24,617 nt of DNA from JAUSPI01 sp964650385 (GTDB lineage Bacteria; Desulfobacterota; Syntrophia; Syntrophales; JADFWA01), in the NCBI GenBank assembly GCA_964650385.1, contig CAZYTP010000032.1, forward strand, positions 1 through 24,617, in the 5' to 3' direction. The first letter of the stretch is position 1, and every line of letters begins with the position of its first letter. A model generated the notes under the pieces. It worked only from the letters and a program-made list of their open reading frames with translations, searched no databases and was not told the DNA's origin. The position numbers were made by a program, and so were the translations under genes. Below are positions 6,241 through 13,177 of the stretch, in pieces.

Positions 6241-8143
6241 TGTTGTTTTCGCTCCCGCTTTTCCGGACTTGTGTTTCCCCGTTGCCGGAACTTTTTTGCA
6301 CCGCGCCAAAGGGACATACACTAAAGCACATACCGCAGCGTATACATTTTTCTTCGTTAATGACAAAAGGCTCCGGCGGTTTTTTGGAGCCCGTAATTGC
6401 ATCGGTGGGGCATTCCTTTTTGCAGATTTCACACAGCTTGCATGTCTCGGTATCAATGGTGTATATCAGCAACGCTTTGCATACGAGGGCCGGACACCGG
6501 CCATCATTGATGTGGGCATCGTACTCATCCCGGAAATGCTCAATGGTGGTGAGAACTGGATTGGGGGCCGTCTGGCCGAGTCCGCAAAGCGAGGCATTTT
6601 TGATAGTTCTGCACAATTTCTCCAGCGTGTCGATATCCTCCGGCTTGCCATTGCCTTCTGTGATATCATTCAAAATGCGGAGAAGGTGTTGCGTACCAAT
6701 CCTGCAGGGTGTGCATTTGCCGCAGGACTCGTTTTCCGTAAATGAGAGGAAGTACCGCGCGATATCGACCATGCAGGAATCTTCATCCATAACAATCATG
6801 CCGCCTGAACCCATGATAGAGCCTACTTTCGCTAGCTCATCATAATCGACATTCATGTCAAGGAATTCAGCGGGAATACAGCCCCCCGACGGGCCACCTG
6901 TCTGGACAGCCTTAAATTTTTTGCCATCCGGGATACCACCACCCACATCGAAGATAATGTCGCGCAGCGTAATGCCCATAGGCACCTCGATCAAACCGGT
7001 GCGTTTGACGTTTCCTGCTAATGCGAAGGTTTTTGTCCCCTTGCTTCTTTCGGTTCCGTACCGGGCGTACCACTTTGCCCCCCTGTTCATGATTTCGGAA
7101 ACATTTGCCAGGCTCTCCACATTGTTAATGTTTGTAGGCTTACCATGAAGTCCGGACTGGGCAGGAAATGGCGGTCGTGGCGTTGGCATACCTCTTTTAC
7201 CTTCAATAGAGGCCATGAGCGCCGTCTCCTCGCCGCATACAAAAGCACCTGCCCCTTGCTTTATTTTTATTGATAAATTGAAGCCGGACCCGAGGATGTT
7301 TTTTCCCAGAAACCCGAATTCTTCCATTTGTTTAATGGCCTGTTCAAGCCGTGCTATAGCCAGCGGATATTCAGACCGAGCATACACATATGCGGAGTCG
7401 GCGCCGATGGCGTACGCCCCGATGGCCAGACCTTCCAGAACAGCGTGCGGATCGCTTTCAAGTACTGCACGGTCCATAAACGCGCCGGGGTCCCCCTCAT
7501 CTGCATTACAGATCATATATTTTATGTCACTTTTTGAATTCCTGGCAAAGCCCCATTTAACACCGGTTGGGAATCCCGCGCCGCCTCGTCCGCGCAAGCC
7601 GGATGCCGTGACTTCCTTGACAACTTCTTCCGGCATCATTTTAAGCGCCTTGGCAAAACCGGAGTAACCGCCTCTTACGATATAATGGTTTATAGCTGTG
7701 GGATCAATGATTCCACTGTTCCTCAAGACCACACGAACCTGTTTTTTGATCATCGGCAATTCTTGAAAGGCAGGAATACCATCAATTGCGACCTCTCCAA
7801 AAGTACAGAGCGCTAAATCCGGTCGTGGATCACCTTTTAGTATGAAGTCCCTGATAAGCTCCGGCACCATCTTTTCGGCAACCTTTTGGTAAAGCACTCG
7901 CCTGCCGTCCGGAACCCCAATCTCGATAAGCGGCTCGGCGTAACACATGCCTAGATCACCAACTTCATGGATATCCGCTTCAATAGACTTGATGGCGAGT
8001 TCTTCTTTGAACTTTTCCCATACCTCCAAGGCCCCGGCCGCGCGACCGCACGTTGCCGCACCTATCAGTATTCTCGGCCTTTCAAGTTGGTTGAATTCTT
8101 CCCATTCCTCTTTTGCCTTACTTTTTATTTCTTCGAAATTCAT
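6233..8143 (-). CDS. NuoF/HydB-like NADH-binding FMN/Fe-S subunit
   Basis: The 636-residue protein has the full HydB layout. An N-terminal thioredoxin-like domain (1-125) is followed by the NADH/FMN domain (GLRGRGGAGFPTGVKW at 182-197, NADEGDPGAF at 213-222), an SLBB segment, and the N3 [4Fe-4S] site (C474, C477, C480 in SCGKCTPCR, plus C520). A C-terminal 2x[4Fe-4S] ferredoxin follows (C568/571/574/578 and C600/603/606/610). It is the NAD(H) entry point, oxidising NADH or reducing NAD at FMN. In HydB proteins the thioredoxin-like domain usually carries a CxxxC; here the first of that pair is Asp (GDLGMCYAEP, D63/C67), so its cluster may be lost. The start ATG overlaps the upstream NuoE-like stop as ATGA (8140-8143), and its own stop overlaps the next start, so the three genes are translationally coupled. 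Confidence 0.93.
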   Translation of the reverse strand: MNFEEIKSKAKEEWEEFNQLERPRILIGAATCGRAAGALEVWEKFKEELAIKSIEADIHEVGDLGMCYAEPLIEIGVPDGRRVLYQKVAEKMVPELIRDFILKGDPRPDLALCTFGEVAIDGIPAFQELPMIKKQVRVVLRNSGIIDPTAINHYIVRGGYSGFAKALKMMPEEVVKEVTASGLRGRGGAGFPTGVKWGFARNSKSDIKYMICNADEGDPGAFMDRAVLESDPHAVLEGLAIGAYAIGADSAYVYARSEYPLAIARLEQAIKQMEEFGFLGKNILGSGFNLSIKIKQGAGAFVCGEETALMASIEGKRGMPTPRPPFPAQSGLHGKPTNINNVESLANVSEIMNRGAKWYARYGTERSKGTKTFALAGNVKRTGLIEVPMGITLRDIIFDVGGGIPDGKKFKAVQTGGPSGGCIPAEFLDMNVDYDELAKVGSIMGSGGMIVMDEDSCMVDIARYFLSFTENESCGKCTPCRIGTQHLLRILNDITEGNGKPEDIDTLEKLCRTIKNASLCGLGQTAPNPVLTTIEHFRDEYDAHINDGRCPALVCKALLIYTIDTETCKLCEICKKECPTDAITGSKKPPEPFVINEEKCIRCGMCFSVCPFGAVQKSSGNGETQVRKSGSENNNE

Positions 8144-8610
8144 TCAAACTCCTCAAGAATCTTTTTTACCTTCCTGGGTGTCATTCTCCCGTAAACTTTG
8201 TCGTCTACCACTATCACCGGCGAAAGCGCACAGGAGCCAAAACATGCAACACGCTCAAGGCTGAATTTGAAGTCCGACGTTGTCTCGCCTGGACTAATGC
8301 CCAGATACCTGTCGATCTCGTCCATGATTTGTGACCCGCCCCTGACGTAGCACGCCGTTCCGAGACATACGCGTATCACATGATCGCCCGGGCGCGTGAA
8401 TCTGAATTGAGTATAAAACGTAGCCACGCCGTAAATATAACTCTGTGAGACATCAAGGTATTGTGCGATGCACTCCACCGCGTCTTCGGATATGTATCCA
8501 AACTTTTTCTGCACTCCCTGTAAAATCGGTATGAGGCTGTCAAGATGCTGGTCGTAAGTTTGAAGTGTCTCTTGTAATCCTTCTGATATATTCGCCGCCG
8601 GTCTTTTCAA
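8140..8610 (-). CDS. NuoE/HydC-like [2Fe-2S] thioredoxin-fold subunit
   Basis: This 156-residue protein is the 24-kDa-type subunit that accompanies NuoF/HydB. An N-terminal helical part (LDSLIPILQGVQKKFGYIS) leads into a thioredoxin-like [2Fe-2S] domain with C82 and C87 (CLGTACYVRGG) and C123 and C127 (CFGSC), the family's Cx4C/Cx3C ligand set. The start codon is TTG at 8610-8608, supported by GAGG seven bases upstream; no in-frame ATG lies between the ribosome site and the conserved region. It is the first gene of the redox operon and overlaps the NuoF-like gene by four bases. Its role is to pass or store electrons near FMN. Confidence 0.92.
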   Translation of the reverse strand: MKRPAANISEGLQETLQTYDQHLDSLIPILQGVQKKFGYISEDAVECIAQYLDVSQSYIYGVATFYTQFRFTRPGDHVIRVCLGTACYVRGGSQIMDEIDRYLGISPGETTSDFKFSLERVACFGSCALSPVIVVDDKVYGRMTPRKVKKILEEFE

Positions 8611-8743
8611 TATGTATCCTCACATCCTTCCTGTTCTGCGTAAAATCTAAAAAACTGCCTTGCTCATATCAGCCTCAAATCAAGCTGAGATTTCATCATA
8701 CCAGTCTCCTGTAGCTTCCAAGAGATTGACGGGTTTTGCGGAA

Positions 8744-8755
8744 AAGCTATAGCTT
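8744..8755. promoter_or_regulatory. 12-bp perfect palindrome at the redox-operon start site (candidate operator)
   Basis: AAGCTATAGCTT is self-complementary over all 12 bases. It overlaps the last bases of the -10 box and the expected transcription start. The position suits a repressor site, but the sequence matches no operator I can name. Confidence 0.35.
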
Positions 8756-8781
8756 ATAAAAATGCTTACGATTTTTGTCAA
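8753..8781 (-). promoter_or_regulatory. Strong sigma70-type promoter of the redox operon
   Basis: On the minus strand TTGACA (8781-8776) is followed by exactly 17 bases and TATAAG (8758-8753), 11 of 12 matches to consensus. The predicted start near 8746 gives a leader of about 136 bases to the NuoE-like TTG codon. Confidence 0.7.
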
Positions 8782-8848
8782 GAAAAAAAGGGCGGGTTGA
8801 AAGAAGGCAAGTCTTGACGGGCTGTTGCCCAAATATCCAGGAAGTCAT

Positions 8849-8919
8849 ATTTAATTGACCGGGAGCGCACCCTTGACCCATCCTTGTAGGCGGGGTCAAG
8901 GGGCGCAATATAATTAAAT
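8849..8919. repeat. Long interrupted inverted repeat downstream of mnmG
   Basis: ATTTAATT (8849-8856) pairs with AATTAAAT (8912-8919), and CCCTTGACCC (8870-8879) pairs with GGGTCAAGGG (8893-8902), with GCGC also pairing on the outside of the inner stem. The hairpin sits directly after the mnmG stop and may help end transcription, although no clean U-tract follows the stem on the mnmG strand. Part of it (8855-8897) belongs to a repeat family found elsewhere in the window. Confidence 0.55.
8855..8897 (+). repeat. Dispersed repeat family, copy B
   Basis: The copy reads TTGACCGGGAGCGCAC, a variable middle, then CCTTGTAGGCGGGG. The same two blocks, in the same order, occur at 14621-14665 on the other strand; 8926-8957 has a shortened version and 561-575 has the first block only. 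Confidence 0.6.
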
Positions 8920-10871
8920 CATTCCTTACCGGGAAGCCCCGCCTTGTAGGCGGGGAGATTCACATCCTGTCCCTTATTTCTGCTTTCATCTTTCTTCCGA
9001 GAATCAAGTTCTTCTTTTTTCATATAGATAAGCACGGCCACAATTGCCGCCTGGGTAATCCCCGGTATCCTTTTTGCCTGTCCTATGCAAGCAGGTTCTA
9101 TCACAGACAGTTTCTTTTTCAGCTCATTGGAAAGACTTGGTATTGCGGAGTAATCCAGTCCCGCAGGTATTTCTTTCTCCTCCATCTCCTTGAACTTTTC
9201 GACAGACTCCTTTTGCCGTTTGATATATCCCTCATATTTTATATCGATTTCTATCTGCTTTTTCACCATTTTGTCATGAACTTCCTCCCATCCCTCAAAG
9301 GGTTTCAGGTCATCATAGGAAAGCTCAGGCCTTTTGAGCAGCTGATAGAAAGTTGTCGGTTTTTTAATAGGGACAGTCCCCATTTGTGAAAGGATCATGT
9401 TCAGGTCTGCACTCGGATAGAGTTTTTTTAATGACAAATTTTTAATCCCAGCTTCCACCTGGCGAACCTTTTCTTTCAGGTCGTTATAGTAATCACTGGA
9501 GATCAATCCGAGATCATACCCCTTCCCCATCAACCTTATGGTGGCGTTATCCTCTCTCAGAATGAGACGGTATTCCGCCCGCGATGTAAACATCCGATAG
9601 GGTTCATCGACTCCGGTCGTAACAAGATCATCGATGAGTACCCCCATATATGCCTCCGAACGGTCTAAAATAAACGGCTTTCTTCCCTGTATCGCGGCAG
9701 CGGCGTTGACCCCGGCCCACATCCCCTGAGCGGCGGCTTCCTCATAACCGGAGGTCCCGTTTATCTGTCCGGCGAGAAACAGACCGTCAACAAGCTTTGT
9801 TTCAAGCGTCCGCTTGAGCTGCGTAGGCTGAACATAGTCATATTCTATCGCATAGGCCGAGCGCATCATTTCCGCCTCTTCGAGACCCGGAACGCTGTGG
9901 ACTATCTTTTCCTGAAGCTCGATGGGGAAGCTGTTTCCCAGACCTTTTGCATAAATCTCTTCCGTCTCAATACCCTCAAACTCAAGAACAACCGGGTGAC
10001 TTTCTTTGTCCGTAAAGCGTACCACCTTATCTTCGAGGGAAGGACAGTACCGGGCGCTGATGCCCTTGATGGCACCTGAATAAAGAGGGGATTTCTCTAT
10101 ATTATCCCTGATCAGTTTATGCGTTGCAGGCGTCGTGTGGGAAAAATACGAGGGGAGTCTCTCGTCACGCAACGCTTTTGTAGTAAAAGAAAAAGGCTCG
10201 GGATCAGGATCACTGTCCTGTCTTTTAAGTACGGAAAAATCGATCGTGGAGGCGCGTAATCTGGGCGGAGTCCCGGTCTTCATACGTCCCATCTCGAAAC
10301 CCTGTCCCCTGAGAGATTCCGCAAGAGAGATCGATGCTATCTCACCTGCCCGCCCCGCAGACTGACGGGAAGTGCCGATATGTACAAGCCCGTTCAGGAA
10401 GGTTCCCGTTGTGATAATAACGGTCTTCCCGCTGTAGAAAAATCCGGTACTGTCTTCAACTCCGATAACCTTATTCTTTTCGATCACCAGCCGATCAACA
10501 AGGGCCTGCCGTATTTGGAGGTTTTTCTCTTTTTCAACGACAGCCTTCATAGCCCGTGTGTATAACTGCTTATCGCACTGCACCCGGGAGGACTGGACAG
10601 CCGGACCTTTGGAGGAGTTGAGCAGACGAAAATGGACGGCCGTCTTATCGGCTATCTTTCCCATCTCCCCGCCCAGGGCATCAACCTCCTTTACCAGCTG
10701 GCCCTTGGCAAGGCCTCCGATAGCCGGATTACATGACATCAACGCAATGGAGTCCAGGTTTATATTGAAAAGGAGGGTTTCGCACCCCATTCTGGCCGCT
10801 GCCAGGGCCGCTTCACACCCCGCGTGACCTCCTCCGACAACAATGACATCATAGTTTTTGTTTGAACCCAT
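8919..10871 (-). CDS. mnmG: tRNA uridine-5-carboxymethylaminomethyl modification enzyme MnmG (GidA)
   Basis: A 650-residue FAD enzyme which, with MnmE, builds the carboxymethylaminomethyl group on U34 of certain tRNAs. Visible landmarks are the N-terminal FAD motif VVGGGHAGCEAA (12-22), the signature SCNPAIGGLAKGQLV, GTFLNGLVHIG, and the second signature GQINGTSGYEEAAAQG. ATG 10871 is preferred: it has GGAG six bases upstream, whereas the alternative TTG at 10883 lies inside that ribosome site. The C-terminal helical domain (IPGITQAAIVAVLIY) is followed by a charged tail of about 30 residues, whose last 12 (LPAYKAGLPGKE) are encoded by a REP-like repeat. The total is slightly longer than usual for the family (~620-630). 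No mnmE or rsmG is adjacent; the gene diverges from a radical SAM gene. Confidence 0.96.
   Translation of the reverse strand: MGSNKNYDVIVVGGGHAGCEAALAAARMGCETLLFNINLDSIALMSCNPAIGGLAKGQLVKEVDALGGEMGKIADKTAVHFRLLNSSKGPAVQSSRVQCDKQLYTRAMKAVVEKEKNLQIRQALVDRLVIEKNKVIGVEDSTGFFYSGKTVIITTGTFLNGLVHIGTSRQSAGRAGEIASISLAESLRGQGFEMGRMKTGTPPRLRASTIDFSVLKRQDSDPDPEPFSFTTKALRDERLPSYFSHTTPATHKLIRDNIEKSPLYSGAIKGISARYCPSLEDKVVRFTDKESHPVVLEFEGIETEEIYAKGLGNSFPIELQEKIVHSVPGLEEAEMMRSAYAIEYDYVQPTQLKRTLETKLVDGLFLAGQINGTSGYEEAAAQGMWAGVNAAAAIQGRKPFILDRSEAYMGVLIDDLVTTGVDEPYRMFTSRAEYRLILREDNATIRLMGKGYDLGLISSDYYNDLKEKVRQVEAGIKNLSLKKLYPSADLNMILSQMGTVPIKKPTTFYQLLKRPELSYDDLKPFEGWEEVHDKMVKKQIEIDIKYEGYIKRQKESVEKFKEMEEKEIPAGLDYSAIPSLSNELKKKLSVIEPACIGQAKRIPGITQAAIVAVLIYMKKEELDSRKKDESRNKGQDVNLPAYKAGLPGKE
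8926..8957 (+). repeat. REP-like hairpin within the 3' end of mnmG (repeat family copy C)
   Basis: CCCCGCC and GGCGGGG form a perfect 7-bp stem around TTGTA (8937-8955), preceded by TTACCGGGAAG. It shares CCTTGTAGGCGGGG with the copies at 8883-8896 and, inverted, at 14622-14635. It overlaps the last codons of mnmG. Confidence 0.65.
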
Positions 10872-10890
10872 AGTACGCTCCAAACCTGTG

Positions 10891-10905
10891 CTGAACTTGT
10901 TTCAG
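10891..10905. repeat. Fragment resembling the MITE inner arm
   Basis: CTGAACTTGTTTCAG matches CTGAACTCGTTTCAG (3612-3626, inner arm of the 134-bp element) at 14 of 15 positions. It lies upstream of mnmG and may be a decayed half element or chance. Confidence 0.3.
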
Positions 10906-10917
10906 TAACCGAAAGGC

Positions 10918-10932
10918 TTGATCTAAGATCAA
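10918..10932. promoter_or_regulatory. Palindrome between mnmG and the radical SAM gene
   Basis: TTGATC-TAA-GATCAA has perfect 6-base arms and lies in the 110-base divergent intergenic region. TTGATC followed 17 bases later by TAGCAT (10941-10946) could be a weak promoter for the rightward gene, with the palindrome over its -35 box. Confidence 0.3.
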
Positions 10933-10981
10933 CAATATAGTAGCATTAAAGAAAAAAATACAATAAAAAAATAGTGATAAT

Positions 10982-11914
10982 ATGCCAAAACCTGATTTCT
11001 GGAATAATTCCAAAAGATATTATGATTTCAAGAGCTTCTTGATTAACAAATTTGGGTGCAAGGTCTACAAACTGCAGATCGATGCAGGCTTTACCTGCCC
11101 AAATCGTGACGGAACGCTCTCAACCGGGGGATGTACATACTGCGACGGCCGTGGTTCACGGTTGAGGCAGAAAGGTCCCCTTCCCTCCGTAGCTGAACAG
11201 ATACAGCAAAGCAAAGAATATTACAGAACACACAGAAAAGCGGGAAAATTCATCGCCTATTTTCAGACCTTCACAAATACCTACGGTGACTACAAAAACC
11301 TCAAGGCGCTCTACGATGAGGCACTCGCACAGGACGATATCGCCGGCCTTGCCGTCGGAACAAGACCTGACTGCATTCCCGATGAGGTAATCAATCTGTT
11401 TGAAGAATACGCAGATGATTACCACGTCTGGGTGGAATACGGGCTTCAATCTATTCACGAGAAAACTCTGAAGAGTATCAATCGAGGACACGGCCCTGAA
11501 GCATTTCTGGATGCCGTGCGCAGAACCGCCGGAAGAAATATCCACATCTGTACACACATAATTGTAGGACTTCCCGGAGAAACCCGTGACGACATTCTTG
11601 AAACGGCAAGAGTTGTTGCCAGTTTGCCTATCAACGGAATCAAGATCCATCTCCTGCTGGCCCTCAAGGGAACGGTTGTCGGGGATCTATACGAAGAGGG
11701 CAGGATCAAGATGATGGACAAGGAGGAATATGTCGGCACCGTCTGCGACATTCTTGAGATATTGCCCCCGGAGGTAACAATTCAGAGATTGACGGCTGAC
11801 GGTTACAAGGATATATATTTAGCGCCGCAGTGGGGGATTAACAAGATGGATGTCCTCAATTCCATTGAAAAAGAACTGGAGAATAGAGACTCTTACCAGG
11901 GGGCAAATTTTTGA
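10982..11914 (+). CDS. TIGR01212/YhcC-family radical SAM protein
   Basis: The 310-residue protein has the spaced cysteine motif of this family, C39-x11-C51-x2-C54 (CPNRDGTLSTGGCTYC), which binds the [4Fe-4S] cluster that cleaves S-adenosylmethionine. Other family landmarks are YFQTFTNTYGD, GLAVGTRPDC, WVEYGLQSIHEKTLKSINRGH and THIIVGLPGE. The C-terminus (ITVQRLTADGY-like, then LAPQWGINKMDVLNSIEKEL) closes as usual, so the gene is intact. The biochemical role of the family is not well settled. ATG 10982 has no good ribosome site, only AGTGAT nearby, but the protein starts at the conserved FWNNSKRYYDFKSFL region. It is transcribed alone, divergent from mnmG. Confidence 0.9.
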   Translation: MPKPDFWNNSKRYYDFKSFLINKFGCKVYKLQIDAGFTCPNRDGTLSTGGCTYCDGRGSRLRQKGPLPSVAEQIQQSKEYYRTHRKAGKFIAYFQTFTNTYGDYKNLKALYDEALAQDDIAGLAVGTRPDCIPDEVINLFEEYADDYHVWVEYGLQSIHEKTLKSINRGHGPEAFLDAVRRTAGRNIHICTHIIVGLPGETRDDILETARVVASLPINGIKIHLLLALKGTVVGDLYEEGRIKMMDKEEYVGTVCDILEILPPEVTIQRLTADGYKDIYLAPQWGINKMDVLNSIEKELENRDSYQGANF

Positions 11915-12045
11915 AGCCACTCCTCTCTTTCACTCCATTGCCGCTTTACCGCATAGATGCTTCTCTTCATGTTTCTCGTAGGTGTTAAAATCTGAAAAAT
12001 AAATTTATATCTACTATTTTTTTACACCTCACTACAATTTTGTAA

Positions 12046-12074
12046 TTGACAATTGCTTATTTGGGTGATATTAG
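12046..12074 (+). promoter_or_regulatory. Promoter of the nrpR-like gene with overlapping palindrome
   Basis: TTGACA (12046-12051), a 17-base spacer and TATTAG (12069-12074) match a sigma70 promoter at 10 of 12 positions. The palindrome AATTG-A-CAATT (12044-12054) covers the -35 box and could be an autoregulatory site. The predicted start near 12081 gives a very short leader. Confidence 0.5.
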
Positions 12075-12100
12075 ATCGGCAAGAGGTTACCGATTGCCAT

Positions 12101-13120
12101 ATGAACACCACTTTTTATCCCAACAACGTAGAGAAAAAAACCGTCCTCATCTTGGAGATTCTGGGTAATGCAGAAGGACCAATGGGATCTCGATTAATAT
12201 CAAGATGTCTGAAGGATCAAGGCGTGGAATTGAGCGAAAGGGCCGTCAGATATCATCTCAAGTTGATGGATGAACGTGGGCTCACGAAGTTTATGGGTAA
12301 GCATGTTGGCAGAACTATTACGGAATTGGGTATTGAGGAGATCAGCAGTGCCAGAGTACAGGACAAAATAGGATTCGCCATTTCACGGATAGAAAATCTT
12401 GCTTTCAGAACAACCTTTGATCCAAAAAAGTGTCAAGGTCTTCTCCCCGTCAATGTCTCTTTTTTCCTTAAAGAACAATTCAAAGAGGCATTGGAAGCTA
12501 TGGTTCCAGCTTTTAATGCGGGCATTTTCGTTAGCGAACTTGTGGCGTTTGCCGAAGCAGGGAAAAGGCTTGGTGGGATACGTGTCCCGGAAGGCAGGGT
12601 CGGATTTGCAACTGTCTGCAGCATTGTGATTAATGGTGTTCTTCTGAAAAGCGGAGTCCCCCTGAACTCCAAGTTCGGAGGTATCCTGCAGTTAAAGGAC
12701 GGTAAACCCCTGCGCTTCGTTGAGCTCATTTATTATTCGGGCTCTTCTCTCGATCCCTCGGAGGCTTTTATACAGGGAAACATGACGTCAGTCAGGGAGG
12801 CATCGGAAAGAGGGGAAGGAAAAATCGCCGCAAACTTCCGAGATTTTCCTGTTCTCTGCCTAAATACCGTTGAGAAATTAACTTCGGAACTGAAGCGGGT
12901 CGGAATAGGGGGTGTTCTTACGATCGGTAAGGTAAGCGAGTCGATCTGTCAGATTCCAGTAGATGTGAACAAGGTTGGAATGATCCTCGTGGGAGGACTG
13001 AACCTCGTGGCCTGTGCTCAGGAAGCAGGATTCGGTGCGGAAAACTATGCCATGTCCACGGTAATGGATTACGGGGAATTGATTAATTTCCAAAAATTGC
13101 GTCATAAAGAATTATCGTAG
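12101..13120 (+). CDS. NrpR-type transcriptional regulator (winged helix plus single DUF128 domain)
   Basis: The protein is 339 residues. Residues ~8-75 form a winged helix of the RNase R N-terminal type (VLILEILGNAEGPMGSRLISRCL...SERAVRYHLKLMDERGLTK), and ~85-325 form one NrpR regulatory domain (VSFFLKEQFKEALEAMVPAF, GFATVCSIVINGVLL, FGGILQLKDGKPLRF, VGMILVGGLNLVACAQEAG). In methanogens NrpR represses nitrogen-assimilation genes and is released by 2-oxoglutarate. Here it sits 57 bases upstream of gdhA on the same strand, so control of glutamate dehydrogenase is the natural inference. I chose ATG 12101. An AGAGG lies 14 bases before it, which is rather far, and the start predicted from 12053 would precede the promoter's transcription start. 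No GGAA-N6-TTCC methanogen-type operator is visible before either gene. Confidence 0.85.
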   Translation: MNTTFYPNNVEKKTVLILEILGNAEGPMGSRLISRCLKDQGVELSERAVRYHLKLMDERGLTKFMGKHVGRTITELGIEEISSARVQDKIGFAISRIENLAFRTTFDPKKCQGLLPVNVSFFLKEQFKEALEAMVPAFNAGIFVSELVAFAEAGKRLGGIRVPEGRVGFATVCSIVINGVLLKSGVPLNSKFGGILQLKDGKPLRFVELIYYSGSSLDPSEAFIQGNMTSVREASERGEGKIAANFRDFPVLCLNTVEKLTSELKRVGIGGVLTIGKVSESICQIPVDVNKVGMILVGGLNLVACAQEAGFGAENYAMSTVMDYGELINFQKLRHKELS

Positions 13121-13177
13121 TTAAATAGGAAGATTTCAGAAGAGAGGTAGTTACTAAAAAATAAGAGGAGAGAAAAA

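Larger units (their letters stand above)
8611..8918. other. Gene-free region: redox-operon leader and promoter plus REP-like repeats
   Basis: About 308 bases lie between the redox operon and the end of mnmG. From right to left the region holds a long interrupted hairpin (8849-8919), a G/C-rich stretch containing GCAAGTCTTGAC (8807-8818), the redox-operon promoter (8753-8781) with a palindrome at the start site, and a ~136-base leader. The leader contains a short TCAGC/GCTGA hairpin but no recognisable riboswitch. Confidence 0.7.

Noticed and set aside
6241..6456. 72-codon N-terminal extension of the NuoG/NfnA fusion
   Set aside because: It overlaps the ferredoxin domain of the NuoF-like gene in another frame and has no NuoG-like sequence; the ATG at 6240 starts exactly at the [2Fe-2S] domain.
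11979..12030. AGGTGTTAAAAT ... ATTTTTTTACACCT imperfect inverted repeat before nrpR
   Set aside because: Arms need gaps to pair and the region is AT-rich; not enough to call an operator or terminator.
12053..12100. Upstream start for the NrpR-like gene
   Set aside because: It would begin inside or before the promoter; conserved winged-helix sequence starts after 12101.
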